This document shows, in pieces, positions 24,122 to 32,446 of a stretch of DNA of 41,392 nt (its first letter is position 1; each line of letters begins with the position of its first letter). Where the stretch lies: the NCBI GenBank assembly GCA_030123765.1, contig JASJXX010000012.1, forward strand, positions 1 through 41,392, written 5' to 3'. Source of the stretch: Actinomycetota bacterium. GTDB taxonomy: Bacteria > Actinomycetota > Acidimicrobiia > Spongiisociales > UBA5794. The notes under the pieces are model-generated. The model ran no database searches, had not been told where the DNA came from, and worked only from the letters and a program-made list of their open reading frames with translations. The translations under genes and the position numbers were made by a program.

Positions 24122-24793
24122 TTACAGTGCTCCGGGGCCCATTCCGGGTTTCGTGTCGTCGTGCGTCCAGGTCAGAGACGACTCCACCCCAACGACGCCC
24201 TCGACGCGTCGAGCAAGTTCGGCGAAGAGCTCGCCCTCGGAACGAGAGACGATCTCCCCTGTGAGAGTGACAACCCCGTCCTTGACAGAGACCGTCACAT
24301 CGTCGAGCGAGAGCTGCATCACTCCCATCGCGATGACGTCAACGATCTCGGTCCTCAGGTCACGGTCGGGTCTTGCGAACACACCCATCACGTCTGCGCG
24401 CGTGATAAGCCCTTCGAGCGTGCCGTCCGGAAACACCACGGGGAGCCGTTTGACACGGAGGTCGGTCATCCTCCGCGCGGCTTCTGTCACAGTCGATCCG
24501 CTGTCAATGGTGTGCGGATCCGCGGTCATGACATCAGCAACAATCTTCGCGTGCTGTAGCGTCGCCTTACCCAGAAAACTCGTGAGCAGGCGTCTCCGTC
24601 GCCGCCCCCATGAGCGCTCCGCCTCCGCTGTCACAAAGTCAGCCTCGCTGATGATCCCGATGACCTTGCGATCGTCGTCTACAACAGGGAGGCCACTCAC
24701 CCCCGCCTTGATCATTATCGTCGCAGCATCTTTCAAGGGCGCCCCCGCGTCGATAGTCATGACCTCAGTACTCATCACGTCGCCGACCTTCAT
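24122..24793 (-). CDS. CBS-pair protein with C-terminal BON domain
   Basis: A 223-residue cytoplasmic protein. Two CBS domains (about 1-60 and 75-130; VGDVMSTEVMTIDAGAPLKDAATIM and VADVMTADPHTIDSGSTVTEAARRM) bind adenosine nucleotides in related proteins. A BON domain follows (about 145-210; DDVTVSVKDGVVTLTGEI, VEGVVGVESSL), a putative membrane-lipid or ligand-binding module. The combination occurs as a stress-related sensor in many bacteria. I choose ATG 24793, preceded by AGGAGGAGG seven bases upstream; the GTG at 24799 sits next to that site. It is divergent from the FHA gene and upstream of whiB. Confidence 0.9.
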   Translation of the reverse strand: MKVGDVMSTEVMTIDAGAPLKDAATIMIKAGVSGLPVVDDDRKVIGIISEADFVTAEAERSWGRRRRRLLTSFLGKATLQHAKIVADVMTADPHTIDSGSTVTEAARRMTDLRVKRLPVVFPDGTLEGLITRADVMGVFARPDRDLRTEIVDVIAMGVMQLSLDDVTVSVKDGVVTLTGEIVSRSEGELFAELARRVEGVVGVESSLTWTHDDTKPGMGPGAL

Positions 24794-25021
24794 CGACACG
24801 CCTCCTCCTTAGCTCCTTGTCTCCACAGGCTAGCGCCCGGCGACCCACGTTCGCGCTCGTGGCTGCCAACGGAGGACGATGCGGGCAGATGCGAGGCATC
24901 AGGCGTGAGAGTCCGACGGCCTCCGACGCCTCCTCCACTCTCCTCGCGGGCAAGATTCACCGTCAAATGTTCGTCGCGAGCCCACTATGTGCCGAATCGA
25001 CGCGATCCCTCCAGAGAGTTC

Positions 25022-25034
25022 GTGCCAATGGCAC
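25022..25034. repeat. 13-bp inverted repeat upstream of FHA gene
   Basis: GTGCCA-A-TGGCAC, perfect 6-bp arms around one base, lies 8 bases before a TACGCT box in the intergenic region upstream of the FHA gene. It is a plausible dimeric regulator site. The rest of 24800-25042 has no other support. Confidence 0.3.
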
Positions 25035-25042
25035 ATGTGCAG

Positions 25043-25048
25043 TACGCT
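25043..25048 (+). promoter_or_regulatory. candidate -10 TACGCT of FHA gene
   Basis: TACGCT (TANNNT). Transcription would start near 25055, before an AGGGA ribosome-binding site at about 25073-25078 and GTG 25083. This favours the GTG as start. Confidence 0.32.
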
Positions 25049-25082
25049 CATGGGACTTGTACCGAACTCATCAGGGAACGAC

Positions 25083-25664
25083 GTGCCACTCAACATCATC
25101 TACCAGGGAACCGAGACGACCGTCGAGGAGGGTGCTACCGCTCTCATCGGGTCCGACGCGACCGCAGCGGTCCGCATCGTTCGGCCGGGCATCTCACGCA
25201 GACACGCCGTTGCTTCCTTCGATGGAACTACGTGGAAGGTCGAAGACGCCGGAAGCCGCAACGGGACCTTTGCTGAGGGCCAACGGGTGCAGACAACGGT
25301 GATCACCGGCCCGACAACGCTGTATCTCGGACATCCGTCCGATGGCGAAGCGATCTCCTTCGTGCCGCTAGCACCCGTGAAAGCAACGGCGGAGGGCTCG
25401 ATTCAGGAAGAGATCAACGAGTTCGTGATCGCGGAAGAACCGGCCCGCCCCAGACCTGATCCGCGACCCATCGCGGTCACGTCCACGCGAAACCCTGAGG
25501 CACCTGCCGTGAACTCAACTGACGCAGAATTCGCGGCGCTCACGGCTGCGTTGAGGGATCAGATCAGCTCGGTGAAGGGGTTGACGTGGTCTGTCTGGGC
25601 CATGATTGCCGTCACTGCGGTTCTCGCGGTGATGACTCTCTTCGTCGGCATCCTCGGGAGCTAG
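25083..25664 (+). CDS. membrane-anchored FHA-domain protein
   Basis: A 193-residue protein (204 from ATG 25050, 225 from the track start 24987). Residues about 5-95 form an FHA domain with the phosphothreonine-binding loop: GSDATAAVRIVRPGISRRHAVAS and EDAGSRNGTFAEGQRV. The middle is Pro/Arg-rich and disordered. One transmembrane helix near the C-terminus (WSVWAMIAVTAVLAVMTLFVGIL) anchors it with the FHA domain in the cytoplasm. FHA proteins bind phosphorylated partners, usually of Ser/Thr kinases. No kinase or phosphatase gene is in the window, so the partner is unknown. I favour GTG 25083 because AGGGA precedes it and a TACGCT promoter-like box lies upstream. Confidence 0.85.
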   Translation: MPLNIIYQGTETTVEEGATALIGSDATAAVRIVRPGISRRHAVASFDGTTWKVEDAGSRNGTFAEGQRVQTTVITGPTTLYLGHPSDGEAISFVPLAPVKATAEGSIQEEINEFVIAEEPARPRPDPRPIAVTSTRNPEAPAVNSTDAEFAALTAALRDQISSVKGLTWSVWAMIAVTAVLAVMTLFVGILGS

Positions 25665-25699
25665 ATTCTTCGGCATTGGGCAGGCCGGAGACGCCAGGC

Positions 25700-26554
25700 T
25701 CAGAGTTCCTCAGAGTCCGGGTTCTGAAGGTATCTGAGAACTTCTTCGGCCAATTCGTCGGCTGTCGGTAGATTGTCCGGGACCTTCGTCGTTCTCCCGA
25801 CGCTCTCTCCCAGCCCTTCGATGAATTCTGCCGCTTCCGATCGTTGGCTGATGATCTCGTCGAGGCGCTCGAGTTGCTCTGTAGCGTCGGCAAGGATCAA
25901 GGACAGATCGAACTCGACGTCGAGCTGGGCTGCGACCTTGGAGAGCAGGAGAGCCACAGCAGAGTGGTATGGCCTCCCGATGTACTGCGGCACCTGCGCC
26001 CAGTAGCCGATAGCCGGAACGCCAACGTCCTCGATCGCGGAGCGGAACACCGTTCCTGCCGAAGCAGGGACAACGACCTTCTCCATGAGCATCTCGTCGC
26101 CAGGGAGGAGGAGACGCGGATCCGAAGCGGTGCAGAGTATGGCAGGGTCGATTGCGTGCCGTACAGGTGCGGGTACCGATCCGAGAGTCACGACGTGCGC
26201 AACGTCAAGATGCTGCACCAGATCTCCTATCGCGGCAGAGATCTTCACCCACCCGTAATCGGGTTCGTTGCCGATCATCACGAGAACGTCCCTCCCCGAC
26301 GGACGCACATGGACGATCTCCATTCGCGGCCACGTGAGCGACCGCGTCTCACCCGCGCTGAACCTGAGAATCGGACGATTTGACCGATAGTCGAAGATCG
26401 CGTCCGGATCGAACGTGACGATCGGCTGGCCGTCCTCAGCTAGCCAGTCCGCGGCGTCGCTCGCTGCGGATGCCGCATCTCCCCATCCGGCGAGACCAAG
26501 AACCAGCACAGGTCGCTCCATCGGAGGCGGCGAGTTGAGCGTGTAGAGAGCCAC
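25700..26554 (-). CDS. PAC2-family protein (proteasome assembly chaperone fold)
   Basis: A 284-residue cytoplasmic protein of the PAC2 family. The family start PVLVLGLAGWGDAASAASDAADWL and the second conserved block VVTLGSVPAPVRH are both present. In eukaryotes PAC2 helps assemble the proteasome alpha ring; archaeal relatives bind proteasomes, while actinobacterial ones are mostly unstudied. No C-terminal Hb-Tyr-X tail is present (ends NPDSEEL). GTG 26554 has GGAGG about eight bases upstream. The gene lies 29 nt downstream of the Bpa gene on the same strand, so it is probably an operon partner, suggesting a proteasome-linked role. Confidence 0.87.
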   Translation of the reverse strand: MALYTLNSPPPMERPVLVLGLAGWGDAASAASDAADWLAEDGQPIVTFDPDAIFDYRSNRPILRFSAGETRSLTWPRMEIVHVRPSGRDVLVMIGNEPDYGWVKISAAIGDLVQHLDVAHVVTLGSVPAPVRHAIDPAILCTASDPRLLLPGDEMLMEKVVVPASAGTVFRSAIEDVGVPAIGYWAQVPQYIGRPYHSAVALLLSKVAAQLDVEFDLSLILADATEQLERLDEIISQRSEAAEFIEGLGESVGRTTKVPDNLPTADELAEEVLRYLQNPDSEEL

Positions 26555-26583
26555 GAGTTCAGGCCTCCGGTCGGAGTTCGCGT

Positions 26584-27072
26584 CTAAAGATACAGCCCAT
26601 TCCCGCGTTCCTCATCCGCTCCAGCTTCGAGCGCCTTCTGACGTTGCATCCGTTCGACTTGTGCCGAAGCTACCATCTGCTGGGAGATGAGAGAGGCCTG
26701 GATGCCGTGAAAGAGGCCCTCCAGCCAGCCAACCAATTGAGCCTGCGCGATGCGGAGCTCGGCTTCTGACGGCACTTCGGTGATCGGGATGAAGACCGCG
26801 TCAAGTTCCTCGACGAGGTCATCTGAAAGCACCTCGCGCAACACGTCGATGGACTGGTCGTAGATAGCTACGAGTCGCTGCCTCCCCGCCTCATCGAGGG
26901 GGGCCTCCCTCACTTCTTCGAGCATCGCCCGCGTCATCGACGCGATGCGGATCAGCTTCGACGGCTCTGAAACGTGTGGCCTCTGGTCTTCTTTTTCTTC
27001 GCTCTCACGCGGTTCCGCCATTATCTCAGGCGTGACGGCTTCCGACGTAGCGTGTGTGCTCTTATCGTTCAT
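26584..27072 (-). CDS. bpa: Bpa-type bacterial proteasome activator (DUF2587)
   Basis: A 162-residue protein of the Bpa/PafE family. These form a ring that docks on the 20S proteasome and opens its gate without ATP. Core: ASMTRAMLEEVREAPLDEAGRQRLVAIYDQSIDVL, then LRIAQAQLVGWLEGLFHGIQASL. The last three residues are Leu-Tyr-Leu, an HbYX motif, which in this family inserts into the proteasome alpha ring. I choose ATG 27072; the longer ORF reading upstream overlaps the divergent acylase gene and lacks family similarity. TATGCT lies six bases upstream and no ribosome-binding site is seen. It precedes the PAC2 gene. Proteasome core genes are outside the window. Confidence 0.88.
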   Translation of the reverse strand: MNDKSTHATSEAVTPEIMAEPRESEEKEDQRPHVSEPSKLIRIASMTRAMLEEVREAPLDEAGRQRLVAIYDQSIDVLREVLSDDLVEELDAVFIPITEVPSEAELRIAQAQLVGWLEGLFHGIQASLISQQMVASAQVERMQRQKALEAGADEERGNGLYL

Positions 27073-27078
27073 CTGCAA

Positions 27079-27084
27079 AGCATA
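27079..27084 (-). promoter_or_regulatory. -10-like TATGCT, leaderless geometry
   Basis: TATGCT plus ttgcag before ATG 27072 of bpa. The gap is 6 nt and no ribosome-binding site is seen. It faces away from the acylase promoter in a 52-nt divergent region. Confidence 0.48.
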
Positions 27085-27110
27085 CGACGACACGGGCACA
27101 CCCTGACGAG

Positions 27111-27116
27111 TACCCT
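27111..27116 (+). promoter_or_regulatory. -10-like TACCCT, near-leaderless geometry
   Basis: TACCCT eight bases before GTG 27125 of the acylase; the predicted transcription start falls within 1-2 nt of the start codon. Confidence 0.42.
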
Positions 27117-27124
27117 GCCACACC

Positions 27125-29692
27125 GTGAGCGAAACCTGCACAGCCGCCGACAGCGACGAGAAGTCCAAGAAGAGGAATTTCTTGAAGCGGCTCCTGTGGA
27201 TAGCCACCGGGATGATCTTCACCTTCGCAGTGTTCGGGGTCGCATTCGGCCAGTACTCCATACACCGCGCTTCTCCCCGCATCGACGGAACCGTTCAGTT
27301 GGAGGGTCTCTCGGCTTCGGTCGAAGTGATCCGCGACTCGATGGGGGTCCCTCACATCTACGCAGACACTCCCGAGGACCTGATGATGGCCCAGGGGTAC
27401 GTCCACGCCCAGGACCGCTTCTACCAGATGGACTTCTGGCGTCACATCTCCGCCGGCACCCTCGCGGAGATGTTCGGTGAGAGCCAGGTCGAGACCGACG
27501 CGTTCCTCAGGACGATGGGCTGGGGCGGCCTCGCTGAGATGCAGTACGAGGCTGCGTCCCCTGAGATCAGATCCCTCCTCGAGGCGTACGCGGCGGGTGT
27601 GAACGCGTACCTCGCTACCCGGTCGCCGGCGGAACTGTCGTTCGAGTACACGGTCATCAGACTCACGAACCGCTCCTACACCCCGGAGCCGTGGACACCC
27701 GTCCACTCCCTTGCGTGGGGGAAGGTCATGTCATGGGACCTCGGAGCGAACCACGAGGCCGAGATCGCCAGGGCACTCGCGCTCGGAGCGGTCTCGCAAG
27801 AACGCATGGAGCAGCTCTACCCGCCATTCCCCGGCGACCGCCACCCCTACATCGTCGGGTCCGGGGACTCAGACGCGACCGCGCTCGAGGCCATGAACTT
27901 CACCTCGAAGACGCTTCAAGCATCACTCCGTTCCGCCGCGCATACGATCAGGGCGATCAACCGGGTCACCGGCGGAGGCATGGAGACCGGCATCGGATCG
28001 AACTCGTGGGCCGTTTCAGGCCAGCACACCGCGACAGGCAACGCGATGCTCATGAACGATCCACACCTCACAGCCCAGATGCCTTCGATCTGGTATCAGG
28101 TCGGCCTGTACTGCAACACCGTCTCCGACGCCTGTCCGTACGAAGTGGCCGGGTTCTCCTTCGCTGGAGTACCGGGCGTCATCATCGGCCACAATGCAGA
28201 CATCGCGTGGGCCTTCACGAACGTCGGTCCAGACGTGCAGGATCTCTACATCGAGAAGATCAATCCGGAGAACCCGAACCAGTACGAGTACAAGGGTGAA
28301 TGGCTCGATATGGAGATCCGCCTCGAGACGATCAAGGTTGCAGGTGGCGAAGACGTCCTGCTCGACGTGCGCTCGACGATCCACGGACCGATCATCTCGA
28401 ACGTCTACGGATTGCTCGAGAACTTCGATGAGACCGGCGTCGAGCTTCCCGAGACTTACGCGGTTGCAATGCGCTGGACCGGGCTGGACGACGTTCCGTC
28501 AGTGTCCGGACCGATCTTCGGCATCAACGTGGCTTCCAACTTCGAGGAGTTCCGCGAGGCAGCCCTGCTCTTTCACGTCCCGGCCCAGAACATGCTCTAT
28601 GCGGACACTGCGGGCAACATCGGCTACCAGATGCCGGGGAATATCCCGATCCGATCCAGGGGAGATGGCACCCTGCCCGTCCCCGGCTGGACCGGCGAAT
28701 ACGAGTGGACCGGATTCATCCCCCATGACGAGCTGCCGATGAGCTTCAACCCTGCGTCGGGCTACATCGTGACCGCGAACAACGCTGTCATCGACAGCAG
28801 CTACCCGCACCTCATCACCAGGGACTGGGCGTACGGCTACAGGGCACGCAGAGTCGTCGATCTCGTCACGTCGACCTTCGGCGCCAGCCTCGACGAGCAC
28901 GCGACCATCCAGCTCGATACCTACGACCTCAACGCTGCACGGATCCTTCCGTTCCTCGTGGACGCCATGGAGAGCGACACCGACGCTGACCGTGGCGACG
29001 TTGCGAGCGCGGCGATCAGCGAACTCCTCGCGTGGGATCGTCAGAACTCCGCCGGGAGCGCCGGCGCCGCCGTGTGGAACGCAACGTGGCGCAACCTGCT
29101 GGCCTTGACGTTCCACGATGAACTGCCACAGGACATCCATCCCGTTGGAGGATCCCGGTGGTTCGAGGTCGTGTACCACCTCCTGGACGATCCCACCGAC
29201 CGGTACTGGGACGATGTCACGACACCAGAGGTCGAGACACGTGACGACATCCTTGTCGCAGCCCTCGACGCTGCCATCGACGAGTTGGCAGAGAGGCTCG
29301 GATCAGATGTGTCGCGCTGGACGTGGGGCGAGCTCCACCGCATGATCTTCATCAACCAGTCCCTCGGCAAGTCGGGGATCGGTGTCATCGAGAACCGCTT
29401 CAACCGCGGCCCCTACCCGGCGAGCGGCAGCAAATCGGTCGTCAACGCGATCGGCTGGGATGCCACTCTGGGCTATGACGTTGATTGGCTACCTTCGATG
29501 CGGATGCTCATCGACCTCGGTGATCTCGCACAGTCGCGGGCGATCCACACGACAGGTCAGTCCGGGCACATAGGGAACGAGCACTACGACGACATGATTC
29601 CGCTCTGGCTCGCGGGAGAGACGACCCCCATGCTGTGGAACCGTCTCGACATCGAAGCAGACGCCCAAGCAACCCTGATTCTCACGCCGTAG
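27125..29692 (+). CDS. penicillin acylase-family Ntn hydrolase
   Basis: An 855-residue precursor with an N-terminal membrane segment (about 23-42, LLWIATGMIFTFAVFGVAFG) that serves as a signal or anchor. The Ntn-hydrolase nucleophile should be Ser292 in GIGSNSWAVSG, which becomes the first residue of the beta subunit after autocatalytic cleavage. Before it lies the alpha subunit (SVEVIRDSMGVPHIYADTPEDLMMAQGYVHAQDRFYQMDFWRH), typical of the family. Members hydrolyse amides of penicillins, acyl-homoserine lactones or other N-acyl compounds. Here the substrate is unknown. It is exported, and quorum-quenching is possible. The length is normal for the family. It is divergent from the bpa gene. Confidence 0.93.
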   Translation: MSETCTAADSDEKSKKRNFLKRLLWIATGMIFTFAVFGVAFGQYSIHRASPRIDGTVQLEGLSASVEVIRDSMGVPHIYADTPEDLMMAQGYVHAQDRFYQMDFWRHISAGTLAEMFGESQVETDAFLRTMGWGGLAEMQYEAASPEIRSLLEAYAAGVNAYLATRSPAELSFEYTVIRLTNRSYTPEPWTPVHSLAWGKVMSWDLGANHEAEIARALALGAVSQERMEQLYPPFPGDRHPYIVGSGDSDATALEAMNFTSKTLQASLRSAAHTIRAINRVTGGGMETGIGSNSWAVSGQHTATGNAMLMNDPHLTAQMPSIWYQVGLYCNTVSDACPYEVAGFSFAGVPGVIIGHNADIAWAFTNVGPDVQDLYIEKINPENPNQYEYKGEWLDMEIRLETIKVAGGEDVLLDVRSTIHGPIISNVYGLLENFDETGVELPETYAVAMRWTGLDDVPSVSGPIFGINVASNFEEFREAALLFHVPAQNMLYADTAGNIGYQMPGNIPIRSRGDGTLPVPGWTGEYEWTGFIPHDELPMSFNPASGYIVTANNAVIDSSYPHLITRDWAYGYRARRVVDLVTSTFGASLDEHATIQLDTYDLNAARILPFLVDAMESDTDADRGDVASAAISELLAWDRQNSAGSAGAAVWNATWRNLLALTFHDELPQDIHPVGGSRWFEVVYHLLDDPTDRYWDDVTTPEVETRDDILVAALDAAIDELAERLGSDVSRWTWGELHRMIFINQSLGKSGIGVIENRFNRGPYPASGSKSVVNAIGWDATLGYDVDWLPSMRMLIDLGDLAQSRAIHTTGQSGHIGNEHYDDMIPLWLAGETTPMLWNRLDIEADAQATLILTP

Positions 29693-29698
29693 TAACTC

Positions 29699-29724
29699 TG
29701 TCAACACTCAGTGTCAACATTCAG
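29699..29724. repeat. 13-bp imperfect tandem repeat between convergent genes
   Basis: TGTCAACACTCAG followed directly by TGTCAACATTCAG, one mismatch. It spans the gap between the acylase stop (29692) and the oxidoreductase stop (29721), including that stop. It looks like a slippage duplication; no hairpin. Confidence 0.5.
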
Positions 29725-31277
29725 GTAGTGAGCGCAACCTTGAAGTGGACGCGGTGGTACCCCTCGGCGCCGTCTGGCCTCGGTGGCACCGGTCGCTCAG
29801 ACTGCGTTGCGCCTGTCGCGTCCGTCGCCCGGACACGTAACGTATGTGAGCCCTCAGCAACCTCGGCCTCAAACCCCCACTGAACCCAACTGTTCACCGA
29901 GAGGGGAACCGTCAGTTCAGCGATCTCCCAGGGCCCGTCATCGATCTGCACCTCAACCTTCTCGATCCCCACGTTGGGTGCCCAAGCCACACCGGCGAAG
30001 GTGTAGGGGCCCACATCGATCTTCGACCGATTCTTCGGACGGTCGATGCGGGACTGCGTCTTGATCGGACCCTCCTTCGACCACCCTCTCGGAATCCAGT
30101 AGCCATCGAATGCATCCCAAGTCGTCAACTCGATCTCGCTGAGCCACTTCGTCGCCGACACGTATCCGTAGAGGCCCGGTACTACGAGCCGGGCAGGGAA
30201 CCCATGGTCTGCCGGGAGTACCTCGCGGTTCATGCCCACCGCTACGAGGGAGTCTCTTCCATCGAACGCAATCTCTGTCGGAAACCCTGCTGTCCAACCG
30301 TCAACAGACCGTCCGACGATCTGATCCGCCCCCTCGCGTACCCCGGCGAGGTTCAGGATGTCGCTCAGTGGAACACCCGTCCAGAGTGCGTTTCCGATGA
30401 GTCGATCCCCCACCTCGTTCGATACGCACGCGAGCGTCGCGTATCTCTCGACAAGAGGCATCGAGAGAATCTCGTCGTAGGAGAGAACAACTTCCCTGTC
30501 GACCATGCCCTTGATGGTCAACGTCCACTCCTGTGGGTCGACTCTGGGCACAACCAGCGCAGTGTCGATCCGATAGAAAGTTGCGTTCGATACCACAATC
30601 GGTGCAACACCGCGGAGGCCAAAGTCGTGCTCCGCGGTCGGGTCCGCAGCGGACACCGCGGGAGTGGGGAGGTCGAGCGACAAGCGTTCTGCCTCAGCAC
30701 GCGTCCTGATCCTTGCCCGTCCGACGTTGAGTGTCATGACAGAGACCGTGGCCGCAGCACCTACGGCCAGCAGTAGTCGCCGCCGCTCGATACTCGGCAC
30801 ATCGTTGTCGGTGACGGGTCGTTCCCGGGGCGCTGTCCACGCCCTGATCCCGGACCACACGAGGAGGCCGATACCGCTGGCAGCCACTGTTGCGGGAACG
30901 ACTGCTCCGGCGGCTGCTCCGACCTCGGCAAGCTGGGATGCGATTCCGAGCGCCCCGAATCCGACGAATCCAACGATGATCGGGAGGAGAGTCCGCACCG
31001 ACGCCCTGCCGAGGAACCAGCCGATGATGAGCGCGGTTGCAATGATGCCGAGTCCGAGAACCGCCTTGTCTGCTGTCCCGAAGGCCGCGATGGCGAACGA
31101 TTCGAGCCATGGGGGGGTGATGTCGACAACAACCGCGCCGATGGAAGAGATCGCGGACGGGATCGAGACAGACAGACCTGAGAAGAATTCGGTTGCCCCG
31201 AGTGCGACAGCTACGCCGGATAGACCTGCCCATGCAGATCGGCGGCGCGCTGCGGTCTCGACGTTGTCCTTCCCCAT
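29721..31277 (-). CDS. membrane-anchored molybdopterin-dependent oxidoreductase (sulfite-oxidase fold)
   Basis: A 518-residue protein. The first 180 residues contain about four membrane helices plus a basic segment RRRLLLAVGAAATVSV that resembles a TAT-like helix, so the catalytic part should be outside. Residues about 215-400 form the Mo-cofactor domain; the Mo-ligand cysteine is expected at Cys284 (TLACVSNEVGDRLIGN). A C-terminal immunoglobulin-like dimerisation domain follows (AGVAWAPNVGIEKVEVQIDDGPWEIAEL). No haem domain is present. Substrates could include sulfite or other oxyanions or sulfoxides; YedY-like partners are absent. I choose ATG 31277 over the TTG at 31289. A 6-bp inverted repeat sits just upstream of the ATG. 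Confidence 0.9.
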   Translation of the reverse strand: MGKDNVETAARRRSAWAGLSGVAVALGATEFFSGLSVSIPSAISSIGAVVVDITPPWLESFAIAAFGTADKAVLGLGIIATALIIGWFLGRASVRTLLPIIVGFVGFGALGIASQLAEVGAAAGAVVPATVAASGIGLLVWSGIRAWTAPRERPVTDNDVPSIERRRLLLAVGAAATVSVMTLNVGRARIRTRAEAERLSLDLPTPAVSAADPTAEHDFGLRGVAPIVVSNATFYRIDTALVVPRVDPQEWTLTIKGMVDREVVLSYDEILSMPLVERYATLACVSNEVGDRLIGNALWTGVPLSDILNLAGVREGADQIVGRSVDGWTAGFPTEIAFDGRDSLVAVGMNREVLPADHGFPARLVVPGLYGYVSATKWLSEIELTTWDAFDGYWIPRGWSKEGPIKTQSRIDRPKNRSKIDVGPYTFAGVAWAPNVGIEKVEVQIDDGPWEIAELTVPLSVNSWVQWGFEAEVAEGSHTLRVRATDATGATQSERPVPPRPDGAEGYHRVHFKVALTT

Positions 31278-31279
31278 CG

Positions 31280-31298
31280 TGAGGTACAACGCACCTCA
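31280..31298. promoter_or_regulatory. inverted repeat at start of molybdo-oxidoreductase gene
   Basis: TGAGGT-N7-ACCTCA, perfect 6-bp arms, starts 3 nt upstream of the ATG (gene reads on the minus strand). It could be an operator or an RNA hairpin that controls start-codon access. No other promoter element is clear. Confidence 0.33.
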
Positions 31299-31373
31299 GG
31301 GACTGCGCGTTCCACCCATCTGCAACCCGGATGAGAAATTCGGAGAGCGCGCAAGCGGCCCGGTCGAGCGGAG

Positions 31374-32309
31374 TCAGATCGAGAGCGCTACATACCCGCT
31401 GAACAGCGCGATCAGAATCACTCCTTCAACACGGTTGATGCGCTGAGAGGTGTAGGCGAACACACCTGCGAGGACGGCCGACAACACCATGAGACTGACA
31501 AGGATCGGGGGCACACCCGAGATCTCGCCCGGTCCGATGATCGCTGCAAGCCCCGCGACGCCGAGCGAGTTGAAGATGTTGGATCCCAACACGTTGCCGA
31601 GCACCAGATCCGTCGCTCTCCGCCTCACCGCAGCAAGCGCCGCGGAGAGCTCGGGGAGGCTCGTTCCAACACCCGTGACCAGCCCCATGAACACCACGGA
31701 CAACCCCAGATCATCCCCGATCGACACGACACCCTTAAGGAGCTGTGCGCCAGCGAGGACGGTTGCAACCAGGGCGAGGAGTCCGTAGAAGATCTCACGC
31801 GAGATCTTGTCGGGATCAGCAACGATGTCTCCCAGATCGTCAGCAGATGTGCCATCTTCTTCCTTCGACCACAGGACAAGAAGCCAGATCGCTGCGACCA
31901 TTCCCAGGACCAGAGAGATGCCTTCGATGCGCGAGACCTGGCCGTCGAGGAGCACGACGGCGAAGACTCCGACAGATCCGAGCATCAGGAGACCTTCACG
32001 CTTGATGACGGTCTGTTTGGTCGCGAGTGCGACGAAGAGAGCGGACGCCCCGAGGACGAGCGTGAGATTCGCGGTGTTCGAGGCGACAACATTGCTCATC
32101 GCAAGCCCCGTCTGGCCATCGGATGCAGCGAGTGCCGACACGACGAACTCCGGGATGGAGGTGCCGAACCCGACGATCACCGCGCCGATGATCACGACAG
32201 AGACGTTGAAGACCTTGGCTATGCGGACCGCGGACAGGACGAGACGGTCGGCAGCGACGATGAGCACAACGAGGCCCGCGATGACCCTTACGATGTCTAC
32301 AGCCTCCAC
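31374..32309 (-). CDS. calcium/sodium antiporter (CaCA family, YrbG-like)
   Basis: A 311-residue membrane protein with about ten helices in two inverted halves. The two alpha-repeats are GFGTSIPEFVVSALAA, with SNVVASNTANLTLVLG, and GVGTSLPELSAALAAVRRRATDLVLGNVLGSNIFNSLGVAG. These conserved Glu and Asn residues bind the cation in CaCA exchangers. It exports Ca2+ in exchange for Na+ or H+. The GTG at 32309 is chosen over the track start at 32357 because GGAGGT lies six bases upstream and the helix starts right after. It is near, but not in the operon with, the molybdo-oxidoreductase. It is divergent from the DUF547 gene. Confidence 0.93.
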   Translation of the reverse strand: MEAVDIVRVIAGLVVLIVAADRLVLSAVRIAKVFNVSVVIIGAVIVGFGTSIPEFVVSALAASDGQTGLAMSNVVASNTANLTLVLGASALFVALATKQTVIKREGLLMLGSVGVFAVVLLDGQVSRIEGISLVLGMVAAIWLLVLWSKEEDGTSADDLGDIVADPDKISREIFYGLLALVATVLAGAQLLKGVVSIGDDLGLSVVFMGLVTGVGTSLPELSAALAAVRRRATDLVLGNVLGSNIFNSLGVAGLAAIIGPGEISGVPPILVSLMVLSAVLAGVFAYTSQRINRVEGVILIALFSGYVALSI

Positions 32310-32446
32310 AGGGGCACCTCCGATAGGCGGCGATGGTACCCGGCTCGCGCACACCATCGGCGCCGGGGCGCCGTCCCCGCACTCGCGATCCGGCCCACGA
32401 GAGATGATATCTGGAACATCCGCCTCACCGACGGAGTTCCCACTCC

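Noticed and set aside
24987-25082. Upstream starts for the FHA protein (ATG 24987 or 25050).
   Set aside because: The added residues are Cys/Pro-rich and unlike the family, and they overlap the likely promoter and palindrome; the GTG with AGGGA is preferred, although ATG 25050 remains possible.
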